Shown in pieces: positions 45,878 to 56,637 of a DNA stretch of 64,000 bases; position 1 is the stretch's first letter; each line of letters opens with the position of its first letter. The stretch is from Cryptomeria japonica (taxonomy: Eukaryota > Streptophyta > Pinopsida > Cupressales > Cupressaceae): contig NC_081412.1 of NCBI RefSeq assembly GCF_030272615.1, positions 27,483,001-27,547,000 of the forward strand, read 5' to 3'. Below the pieces are notes generated by a model. That model did no database searches, was not told the DNA's origin, and saw only the letters and a list, made by a program, of their open reading frames with translations. The translations under genes were made by a program, and so were the position numbers.

Positions 45878-46739
45878 TGTATCAATTTTAACACATTAAA
45901 TAGAAAAATTACTTAAAATCATGAAATTTCTACAATTCTTTCTCATTTATTTCATGTGGTTTCTAGGTTCTTGTGTCAAGTGCCAGTGTGCCTCAATTTT
46001 TTCTATCTATTTAGTCATCTTTGTCCCCTAATATCTTCACTTTTTTTTCTCTTACTTTCATATTCTGATGATAGATCAAAGAGTTTTATCCAAAATGTTG
46101 GCAATAAAAATTACATAATCAAATTCCAAAAAAACATAATTGATCATAAACTTCTTTAGGGGAAGAGCACACATCCTAACTTGGCGCTTCTAAAAATCCT
46201 ACGTGGAAATTTCAAATCACTCCCAATTTTTTTATAGTAGCTTACTTAGGCAAGTCCCCTTCGTGCAAAAGAGGCCCCAATATGGCAAGCCCCCTGCGTG
46301 CAAAAGAGGCCCCAATAGTTCTGCAGCTGATATGGTATCACCCGATTGGTTACTTTTTACAATATTAGTACATTTTCTGACAACTATTAGTACATTTCCT
46401 AACAACTATTGGTACATTTCCTAACAAAAATTGATATTTTATGTTTCAAACAATTGATACATGCTCAACCACTGGTGCTCTTCCCCTATTTTCTTTACTC
46501 TAAATCAAAACTTCCACGAAAAATTTATTTTATCAACTTTTTTTAAATACGAACATTTTTTAAATACTAAAATATTTATTTTATGATTACTCAAACTCTA
46601 GTCATAATGCATTGTGAAAATTGCCTTTCTATATATATTGAAAACCAAATAAAAAAGTGTAAAATATTTGGTCAAGATTAGTTCCATTTGCAATAATAAT
46701 GTCTGAGGGTGAAGTAGGCGGCGGGAAGGAGTCCAACTT
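45878..46739. repeat. Right copy of duplicated flank around Tat2
   Basis: It is collinear with 33551-34450. At its end the sequence continues GTCCAACTT into ACCAAAAC without any LTR, so it looks like the empty insertion site of Tat2. Confidence 0.9.
46157..46488. mobile_element. TA-flanked MITE, copy A' (in duplicated flank)
   Basis: It is the same element as 33830-34216, with the GGGGAAGAGCAC / GTGCTCTTCCCC ends. It is shortened by an internal deletion of about 57 bases. Confidence 0.8.
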
Positions 46740-46920
46740 ACCAAAACAGTAAAAAGTAAAACAAGCATCTAAGTTTAGGTAAATAATAATTTCTACTGTA
46801 AAAAATAAAAAAAAGTTAGAGAAACAGTTTACCTTGAGGGAGAAAATCCAGCACATAAAAAAAATTCAATGCACTTTGCCCCTTACTCAAGTAAACCTAA
46901 AGTCAAAATAAGCAGAAACA

Positions 46921-46927
46921 AATAATA

Positions 46928-46959
<32 letters not shown>

Positions 46960-46960
46960 T
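46921..46960. repeat. AAT-type microsatellite
   Basis: AATAATAATAATGATAATGAT continues as (AAT)n, about 13 triplets, in the upstream region of the TOPLESS gene. Confidence 0.9.
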
Positions 46961-48148
46961 TGGTTTGCTAAATTGCAAAAGTTAACGTCATCTTTTAGAG
47001 TTGATTACTAATTTTATGATTTCAGCTCTGTCTAACTTTGAAAGCTCACTAAAGTTAAGAGAATAAACAAAACTCTTATCTCGGAAACCGTGCGTCTATC
47101 GTGCAAAACACGCCGGCCGCCGGCATATGTTCCCGGCGACGGGAAGTTGTCCTGTCGCTGTCAGTCAAAAAAATAATTAAAACGAAAGTGACCTTATCAC
47201 GGGAAGACAGGGACAGTTTTATAAGGACACTGTCATATGTTCGATAAGATAGCGTACTTATCAGATTAGACAGCTACTGAGCACAGTATACGAAAGCGAC
47301 GGATTGATCAGATCGTAAAACTCAAGTGAAAAAAAAAACAGTGTTTTTACTCGAGACAGTTGAAAAAAGTAACAGCAGGGGAAGGAATGAATGCGTGGAA
47401 AATCGGGGTAGGTGATGGCTAAGCATAGAGAATTAATAACCTAATGGGGTTTTGTTAAGGCCTAATTTAGAGGATTAATGGACTAATCAGCCTTAATGTA
47501 CTTTAATGCGCGTGTAGATGGGTATATCAGTAATTATTTTTTGAAGAAATTATCATGAGATTTGATCATTTTATAGATCGGGTGTGGGGGAAGAGACTAT
47601 ACCCACAATTTATAATAATGCCGATTGGGCAGGCAGAGGCATTGTACTGTACTGTTTGGTTTAAGGCATGTTTTGTTTATTTATTATTATTACTTCTTTT
47701 TTTTAAAAAAATTGAGTGTTTTGTGTTTTGTCGTTGTAGAGGCAGTTCAATGCTCCTGTTGATGGGTGTGCTGTCATCTACTTTTGTGCCCTTATATATA
47801 GTTGTCTTTTTGGCTCTCCTCCTCCTGATTTTTTGTTCAAGTATTGACAGGCGCTTTTCTTTCTTTCTTTCTTTTTCTCTTTCCTAGGGAAGCACGCAGG
47901 CAGCAGCAGGAGCAGCAGCATCTGAAGGCATAGATAAATGGGTGAATGAGATAATAACTGGTGTTCAACACAAACTTGTGGCAGAGATTCAGACCATTAT
48001 TCCAGCAGTCTATGGGAGGAAACTGCATTTTCCATATTCAGATCCCCCACAGACAAACTGTACAAGGTCTACAGAGTGTAGACAGTCCTGTTTTTTCTCA
48101 GCAGTGGTAGCGGATTTTACTGGCCTCTTGACCTGATTAAATAACAAA

Positions 48149-48157
48149 TTAGGGTTT
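48149..48157 (+). promoter_or_regulatory. Telo-box-like motif
   Basis: TTAGGGTTT is the reverse complement of the plant telo-box AAACCCTAA. It sits 81-89 bases before the TOPLESS start codon. Telo-boxes are common near the transcription start of broadly expressed plant genes. Confidence 0.45.
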
Positions 48158-48179
48158 GGGTCTAGTTGGGTGTGAGGGA

Positions 48180-48187
48180 TATATATA
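48180..48187 (+). promoter_or_regulatory. TATA-like run before TOPLESS
   Basis: TATATATA lies about 50 bases before the ATG. If used, the 5' UTR would be very short. An alternative TTATATATA lies at 47792, compatible with a longer or spliced 5' UTR. Confidence 0.35.
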
Positions 48188-48237
48188 GATCTGTGTGTTT
48201 TATTGGGTTTGTTGCACTGGAGGCAGGGGGAGCAGAC

Positions 48238-51200
48238 ATGACCTCTTTGAGCAGGGAACTGGTGTTCCTAATCTTGCAGTTTCTGGATGAAGAGAAGTTC
48301 AAGGAAACTGTACACAAGTAAGTTTTTATTAAAGGCGAAAGATACCCAACTTTATTTTAATGGATTTTCTTGTATTTTTTTAACCTTTTTCAATCTGTTT
48401 TTGCTTGGTTTTGATGTTTTGGGTTTGTGAGTAATTATAGATTGGAGCAAGAATCTGGGTATTTTTTCAACATGAAGTACTTTGAGGATCAAGTGCAAGC
48501 AGGGGATTGGGAAGAGGTGGAAAGATACCTGTCTGGGTTTACCAAGGTGGATGACAATCGATATTCTATGAAAATTTTCTTTGAGATCAGAAAACAGAAA
48601 TACCTAGAGGCTCTTGACAAGTAAGGTTTTATATTAATTTTTTATTATTTTTTAATTATTTTAAATTCTTAATTTAGATTTATTTTTAATAAATATATTA
48701 AATTTTTTTGTTTTTTGATATCAACAGAATGTGATTTTTGTTTGTTTTTAGATATTTATATTTCTGGGTTCGTGAATATTAGAATGATGAGTTAAATTTT
48801 TATTTTTGTAGAAAGTTTATATTTTTAGTATATAATATAACAGATATTTACAAAATGTTTGGAAGATGTTGTATATTTTTTTTTCAGATATTTGTTTTGG
48901 GCAACAGCCTTAAAGATTCATTGATTTTTGTTTAGTTGGATTTTTTAGATATCTAAGAATTTTCGAAAGATGGTGGCTGTTATTGGTTATAGAATAATGA
49001 TTCTAGATGGTGTGTATTATTAGGCAAGATCGGGCTAAAGCTGTGGACATACTGGTGAAGGATCTCAAAGTATTTTCCTCTTTCAATGAAGAGTTATTCA
49101 AAGAGATCACACAGCTTCTTACTCTAGAGAACTTCAGGTACCATGCTTGCTTCAATGTCATTTTTACATTGGGTGTTCCCTTAGGGGATTACAATAACTG
49201 TTTTTGTTTTCTCTAAATATGTTTTGGATTAGAATAACTGTTTTTGGATAGGGCATATCGAGTGTTTTCTAATGGATAGATTGATATTCAAATGGATTAA
49301 AACTCTCATGGGGGGGTGAATGCAACTTCATTTTGTTGAAGCATTTTGTTTTTACAACAGCATTCATATTGGGAATGATTAACAGCCAAGGGTTTTTTAA
49401 ATTCAGGCTTGTCATGGATTTGTATTTCTTAGAAAATGAATTTTAAGAGTGTTGGCTATAATTCATACAGGGAAAATGAGCAGCTGTCTAAATATGGGGA
49501 GTCAAAATCTGCTAGAAACGTTATGCTGATGGAGCTTAAGAAATTGATAGAGGCCAATCCTCACTTTCGGGACAAGCTCCAATTTCCTGGCCTTAAAGCA
49601 TCTCGTCTCAGAACACTCATAAATCAGAGGTAAGCTGTTATTAGCTGAGTTAGTGTAAGAGTTCCCAATGTTATAGTTAAGGAAACTGACATGAGAGGGC
49701 TGAATAATATTTACTGAATTACATAGTCTGTAAGGGTTTATGTGAAACAGGGATTTAGTTAAGGTTATTGTATACTGAAGTTTGGTACTGGCTTTCTCTG
49801 TCCTTAGTCTTAATTGGCAGCATCAGCTCTGTAAGAACCCTCGACCCAATCCCGACATCAAGACACTTTTTGTAGATCATACATGTGCACCTCCTAATGG
49901 AGCTCGAGCACCAACTCCTTCAAATAATCCTCTTGTGGGAGCCCTCCCAAAAGGAGCAACCTTTCCTATTGCACCTCATGGTGTGAATCAACTGGTACCA
50001 AACTTTCACTCATTTAGTTTTTGCCTTTCCGCAATTCTTTTATTTCATTTGATTTAATGATTTTTCCTTATTGATGCTATAACAAGGAAAGCTCTTATTG
50101 ATTTGATTTCAGCCATTTCAACCCACGGGTGCTCCTCCTGCTTCTCTGGGGTGGATGGCAAGTCCAAATCCTGCTGCTCCACATCCTGCAGTAGCTGCTG
50201 GGCCTGTATCTCTTACACCACCTCCAAATGCAGGTGAATTTACTTGACAACAATCCTGTGACATGGCCGCTTGAAGCATAAGTTGTGTTTTGAATTAAAA
50301 GAAGCTTTTCACTAACTCAATGGCATGGGAAATAACTATTATTTCCAATGAGATATATTGGATAACATTGTCCATTTTAGATGTATAAAGTCATGAAAGA
50401 TTATCTGATCTTCAATACAATTTTCCAATATAGATAGAAAATTCAATCTTCTAATTCTTTTTTTTTGTATCAGCTGCTTTTCTAAAGCGACCTAGAACTC
50501 CACCTTCAAATGGCGCTGCAGTTGACTATCAGTCTGCTGATTCTGAGCATCTTATGAGGCGCATTCGAACTGGACAATCTGATGAGGTGTGTATAAGTAT
50601 CTGTTGCAATTTATTTTTTGCACTAACAAGTGTAGTGGTGATTGCATGAAGAATAGTTTTCAAATTTTCTAAGTGCTGAAACTTCCTGTTTGCTGTTTTC
50701 TTACAAGGTGGGCTATTCGGGCCCTCATTCCATGTACTCGCAAGATGATCTTCCCAAAACAGTGGCAAAAACTCTTAATCAGGGTTCAAATGTCATGAGC
50801 ATGGATTTTCATCCTCAGCAGCAGACAATTCTATTAGGTAAATGCCCACATTAATTGAAGTTGAGTTATTCTTTCAATTTGGAAGACGCAACTTTGGTTT
50901 TTTAAGTACAGAGATTCTAAATCCATCTTGGAAATTTGGATTCAGTTGGAACAAATGTTGGAGACATTGCAATTTGGGAGGTAGCGTCTAGGGAAAAGTT
51001 AGCTCAAAGAACCTTTAAAGTTTGGGACATTTCTGCCTGCTCAATGCCAATGCAGGTAGTTATAGTTTAATGGGCTTGAATTTTAATTTTGATTAATAAA
51101 CATGAAAACTATTTGCTGCAGAGGATATTTTGTTTTGTTTGGGTATAATGTTATATAATCTTTCTGTCATTCTGTCATATTGTCTTAGGCGGCCCTATTA

Positions 51201-54200
51201 AAAGAACCAGCTGTATCAGTGAACCGTTGTATCTGGAGCCCAGATGGACAAGTACTTGGTAAGTGAGTCTGTTATTTGTATTCTCAAGGAAAATACTTAA
51301 ATAACTTGACCTCAGTGTATTGCCACTAATAAATTTTGTAAATGATATTGTTTCAAGTTGAATTGTATTTGCTTGGGTCATGATTCCTTCTATTGATATA
51401 TTAACACACTTACATATGTGTCTTGTAGGTGTTGCATTCTCCAAGCATGTTGTCCACATATATTCTTATCATGGGGCAAATGATTTGAGGCAGCATCTAG
51501 AGGTTTGTTTGCATTCGTAAAAGACTTATATGCAGCTTGTGGGTTTGTGATATCACTAGTATTTATTTACTTTCATAAAATCCATGCAGATTGATGCACA
51601 TGTTGGAGGTGTGAATGATATTGCATTTTCTCACCCTAGCAAGCAGCTATGCATTATTACATGCGGGGATGACAAAACTATCAAGGTAATCTAATCTGTC
51701 AGACATATCAACTAAACTAATTTTTAGCATTCAGTTTATGTGAGATCAGAATTAGATCCTTCCTCTCTGTGCTGTAGGTATGGGATGCAGCAGCTGGTAG
51801 GAAGCAATATACATTTGAAGGCCATGAAGCACCTGTTTATTCAGTTTGCCCTCACCATAAAGAAAGTATCCAGGTACTTATTTTCTGAAAACCTGATTGT
51901 TATATTGACACGGCAATTGAATGTTTCTGCTCTTTGCTTTGGTGTTTGATTTCCTCCCAATGTTGACTCAATGGCCATCACTGTGTGGAAGGTAGATTGA
52001 TTATAATTCTTTTGTTTGTATACAGTTCATTTTCTCTACAGCCATTGATGGAAAGATCAAAGCTTGGCTGTATGATCTTTTGGGATCTAGGGTTGATTAT
52101 GATGCCCCTGGGCTGTGGTGCACTACGATGGCTTACAGTGCTGATGGAGCACGGTAATAATGCTTTTTGTTTTAGATTTTTAAAATTGCCTTTTCTTGTT
52201 GAACGTTGATGATAATGTGTCTAAAATTCATTCAATTTTACTTTCGGTTAGGCTTTTCTCTTGCGGAACAAGCAAAGAAGGTGAATCATTCTTGGTTGAA
52301 TGGAATGAAAGTGAAGGAGCAATTAAGAGAACTTATTCTGGTTTCCGGAAGCGTTCCTTGGGTGTTGTACAGTTTGATACCACAAAGAATCGGTTTTTGG
52401 CAGCTGGAGATGAATTTCTAATTAAGTTCTGGGACATGGATAACACTAATATTTTGACAACTACGGAGGCCGAGGGTGGTTTACCAGTAAGAATTCGCTA
52501 ATCATTTATAAGTGTATTAGTAAGAAAATGATGGTTTTTGTAAAATTCAGGATATTGTTGCTATTGGTTTCTTGGCCATATCTCAATTCATTTTCCTTAT
52601 ATAATATTGTAACAAACTTCAGGCTAGTCCACGCCTTCGTTTCAACAAAGATGGTAACTTGTTAGCAGTCACAACAAATGATAATGGCATCAAGATATTA
52701 GCTAATTCAGATGGACTTCGCATGATTCGTATGTTGGAGAGTAGAGCCTTTGAAGCAACAAGGTTGCCTACAGATTCTAAGGTAGGATCTTGATAACATT
52801 TGTCTATTCAGCATGGGCATGCCCAGATATTGATTTTTCATAACAAAAACCTTGCTGAAATGTTTCTTATAATACAGGCTCCAATTGTAAACATGATGCC
52901 TGCTGTAGTCAATGCACCCAGTTCCCTCTCTGGTGGGATGGACCGTACAGAGAGACTTCCACCAGCTGTGTCTATGAATGGCTTTGTAAGGGATTTACTT
53001 AAGAATTTTCTTTAATGGCATATGGAATTATGCGTGTTCTTTTGAATATTTATAGAGAATATTTTCAGTTAATTAACATCTATTAAGAAAAAGAAACCAA
53101 TTAAGATTCCATTATTTCTCTTTTGCCCCGATTCTTACAAATTTTTTACATTTTTGAGACAAGCAGAATAGTATCGATAGCAATCGGACAGCAGATGTTA
53201 AGCCAAGGCTTTTAGAGGATTCTACAGACAAGAACAAGAATTGGAAATTGACTGAGATCACCGATCAAGTCCAGTGTAAGTCTCTCAGGTTACCAGATGC
53301 GATGCATTCAAGCAAGGTAAGATTTCATCTTTGTTATAAAAACATTGTGAAAGTAGGATACACTTTGTACTGTGTTTCTTGATACAAGTAATAATGCATG
53401 TTTTTTGCAGGTTGCAAGACTGATATACACCAATTCTGGTATTGCTGTTTTAGCATTGGCATCAAATGCACTTCATAAACTGTGGAAATGGCCACGGAAT
53501 GAGAGGAATCCATCTGGAAAGGTGAGATTCTTTAATGAAAAAATTTCCATGTTTCTTAGGAAATTGTCTCTTAAGTGACTAAAGACTGTTCTCTTCTACA
53601 GTCCACTACCAACATTGCACCACAGATGTGGCAGCCAGCTAGTGGGATTGTTATGACTAATGATATCAGTGACACGAATCCAGAAGAAGCTGTTGCTTGT
53701 ATAGCTTTGTCCAAGAATGATTCCTATGTAATGTCCGCCTCTGGTGGAAAGGTGTCCTTATTCAATATGATGACATTCAAGGTGCATCTTTTTAATTAAG
53801 AATTTTCTTTGTGTTTGTAACTACAATTTCAGAACAAGGGTTGTTGAAGTTTCAAAATCTCTTTTTGGCAAACATGATTGTTGAGCTGGTCAACTTAGGA
53901 ATTATATTCATAATTGAGTTACTTATCAAGTTACTTGTTTCCTGTCTGTAACCAATGGTTTGGAAAGAAAGTGTTTTCTGGCATGCTAATGAGTGTTAAT
54001 AGCAGGTCATGACAACTTTCATGGCACCTCCTCCCGCGGCTACTTTTCTGGCTTTTCACCCACAGGATAATAACATCATTGCAATTGGAATGGAAGATTC
54101 GACAATCCAGATATACAATGTTCGAGTTGATGAGGTGCTACTGATGACTCTGTCGATGAGTAACATTTTCTTTCTTCCCCATTTAGTGTCTTAAAAAATA

Positions 54201-55192
54201 GCAGCCTCTAACTTATGTCTTTTCAAAATGTGTAAACTACTCAGGTAAAATCAAAGCTTAAGGGCCACCAGAAGAAAATTACAGGCTTGGCATTTTCGCA
54301 TACTTTGAATATGTTGGTATCCTCTGGGGCTGATGCCCAGGTATGCCTTTTTCTATACCCATTGCCATGCCATTTTGTATGTTCACATTCTTGTAGATTC
54401 TAATTATAAATGTTTGGCCAATGTTCCGGCAGCTATGTCTCTGGAGCATAGATGGTTGGGAGAAGCGAAAATCAAAATATATACAAGTACAGGCAGGAAG
54501 ATCATCACCAGCTGTTGGAGATACAAGAGTACAGTTCCATAATGATCAAGTTCACTTATTGGTAGTTCATGAGAGCCAGCTTGCTATATATGAAGCTTCT
54601 AAGTTGGACCGTATGCGCTATGTAAGACGCTGTTGGCTGTTGGCTGTTGGAAATTCCAATTTATAAAGTGATTATGATGTTAGCTACCTTCTGTATATGA
54701 CCATATGACTGATCACAATTTTGCACTGCAGTGGACACCTCATGATTCTCTACCTGCTCCCATTTCAAGTGCGATATATTCATGTGACAGCCTCCTAGTA
54801 TTTGCAAGCTTCTGTGATGGTGCAGTAGGAGTATTTGATGCAGAGAGCTTGAGGCCACGCTGTCGTATTGCGCCATCTGCATATTTAGGATCAGGCATAA
54901 ATAAGTGAGTTGGCTCGTAGATGCAAAATTCAGTGATGTATGGATAAATGGATTGAACATTTTATGATTTAATGTATTGCTTGACTATTCATGCAGTGTC
55001 TATCCTCTAGTAATTGCATCACATCCATCTGAACCAAATCAGTTTGCTCTTGGAATGACCGATGGAGGAATTCATGTCATTGAACCTTCAGAATCAGAAG
55101 GAAAATGGGGTGTGGGGCCTCCTCCAGATAATGGCACTGTTGGATCAAATCCAACATTAAGCAGTCAAGGTTCAGAACCAGCTCCAAGGTAG
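48238..55192 (+). CDS. TPL: TOPLESS/TOPLESS-related (TPL/TPR) transcriptional corepressor, 25 coding exons
   Basis: Exons, all GT-AG and in phase: 48238-48317, 48441-48620, 49024-49137, 49471-49629, 49808-49994, 50113-50233, 50474-50586, 50708-50837, 50946-51055, 51189-51258, 51429-51502, 51590-51685, 51778-51873, 52026-52153, 52252-52486, 52623-52781, 52878-52985, 53167-53316, 53411-53521, 53602-53781, 54006-54134, 54245-54340, 54433-54621, 54732-54904, 54997-55192. The sum is 3384 bases, 1127 residues, the usual family length (about 1130). MTSLSRELVFLILQFLDEEK opens the LisH; CTLH and CRA follow to about residue 210 and bind EAR motifs (LxLxL) of Aux/IAA, JAZ/NINJA and other repressors. Next come a Pro-rich linker and two WD40 propellers from about 345 on. 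Asn176, the residue changed in Arabidopsis tpl-1, is present. It acts in the nucleus, recruiting histone deacetylases and Mediator. The last codons may instead use AG|GTAGTT as a donor into one more tiny exon; Arg would still be the end or near it. Confidence 0.96.
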
Positions 55193-56127
55193 TTCACTGC
55201 ATTAGAATGCACAACACATGGTGCTTTGCACTACTTTGTCATGTTTACCACTTGTCTATTTGCAACTCGACCATCGATAATGACAGTCTCTTGGCATAAA
55301 CATGCCTATGGCGTGTTGCATTTTTTTGAGGCAATTTCTGTCAAAATTGTAACTTTTACAAGAAGTTGTTAAGCAGTTGAGCTGGAGGTAAACCAACTGT
55401 AAATGTTATGTAAATGAGTTGTCAGGCAGACTGGTTAATCCTATTAATTTGAGGTTGTGTAAAAATTGGAAGTCTCTTGTAGGAGATTAATTGTGCATGT
55501 TCTGTTCTTAGGGTTTTTGCATACCATTTGCAGAATCCCCATTTTTTTTGTATCACGAGTCTTTGCTATGGCCATCTGTAGCAAAATGTTTTAGATGGAA
55601 GCTGTCAGACTAGATGAGTATTATATTTTCTCAACTGAATCACAATTTTTGAGATGAAGTTTATATTGCCAGGTGGACTACAGAAAGTTCAAAATACTTA
55701 ATAGTGAAGTTAAAATTTTCAGCTTCGTTGCAACAGTTACTTTCTGATTTCATAACTATTTTATATGAGCTTGCAGATTGAATTTGCATATGGATGCCTA
55801 ACTCAATAATTGGGATGCATTATAATGTTGACTTTTTATATGCAAATAACGCATTTGCTTTTGATGTGATATTCTGAAATGTAAGGCTGGAATCTCACTT
55901 TTGGCTTTAGATAAACTGGAAAAGAGTAAATTTCGTATTCCTTCTGAGTTGTGACATTGCTTGCTAGAATAGAAACATAACTGCTTACTTGAGTAAATTT
56001 TTAAGATTAAATATTAATTCATGTGATGTAGCTGTTGGTAATACTGATTAGGTGTGCAAGAATCTTTGACATATGGAAATTGCTTGTTTATCTCATAGCT
56101 TTGAGGATATTGTCAGAAGGCTGTATT

Positions 56128-56205
56128 TGTGGTATGAGCGTTGGGAGCCTTCCAACTATAATATTTGTGGTATGAGCGTTGGGAGCCTTCCAACTATAAT
56201 ATTTG
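56128..56205. repeat. 38-bp tandem duplication
   Basis: TATTTGTGGTATGAGCGTTG continuing through GGGAGCCTTCCAACTATA occurs twice in direct succession (near 56126 and 56164) without visible differences. Confidence 0.88.
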
Positions 56206-56280
56206 CTTGTAAATGAACGTTTGGATAAAATCTTTCATTAACATCCGCTACTTGCTAATGAAGCTTGTGGAAAGAAGGCA

Positions 56281-56637
56281 TATGAGTTGCTTAGTTTGTA
56301 AATAAAGCAAGTCCTTTGTTCTTGCAAATACTAATTGAACCATAATCCTCTTATCAAGTAACTATTTTTAATAATTTCATGGCATCTATTTTTAACATTA
56401 GCAGCCACCAAGAGGTTGAAGAATTTGCACCATCTGCATCTTTCTTCTGGTGGATACACAATAAAATGAGTAACTGTTTAGTTTACAAATAATGCAAGTC
56501 CTTTGTTCTTGCAAACACTAATTGAACCGCAATCCTCTTATAAAGCAACTATTTTTAATAATTTCATGGCATCCACTTCTAACATTAGCAGCCACCAACA
56601 GGTTGAAGAATTGCACCATCTACATCTACATCTGGTG
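56281..56637. repeat. Diverged tandem duplication of about 190 bp
   Basis: The block from GTTTGTAAATAAAGCAAGTC (about 56296) to the GAAGAATTTGCACCATCTGC region recurs from about 56481 to 56637 with about 10 percent differences. The copies lie in the gene's 3' flank. Confidence 0.85.

Larger units (their letters stand above)
46740..48237 (+). promoter_or_regulatory. Upstream region of the TOPLESS gene
   Basis: It holds an AAT/GAT microsatellite (46921-46960), a GC-rich patch (47108-47160) and a pyrimidine run ending in CCTAG (47858-47887) followed by CAGCAG repeats. That run may be the acceptor of a 5'-UTR intron or a CT-rich promoter element. A telo-box lies at 48149 and a TATA-like run at 48180. 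The transcription start cannot be fixed from sequence alone. Confidence 0.5.

Noticed and set aside
49782-50057. Independent small gene at exon 5 of TOPLESS
   Set aside because: It is an extension of a real exon into its intron; the splice sites and the TPL sequence explain it.
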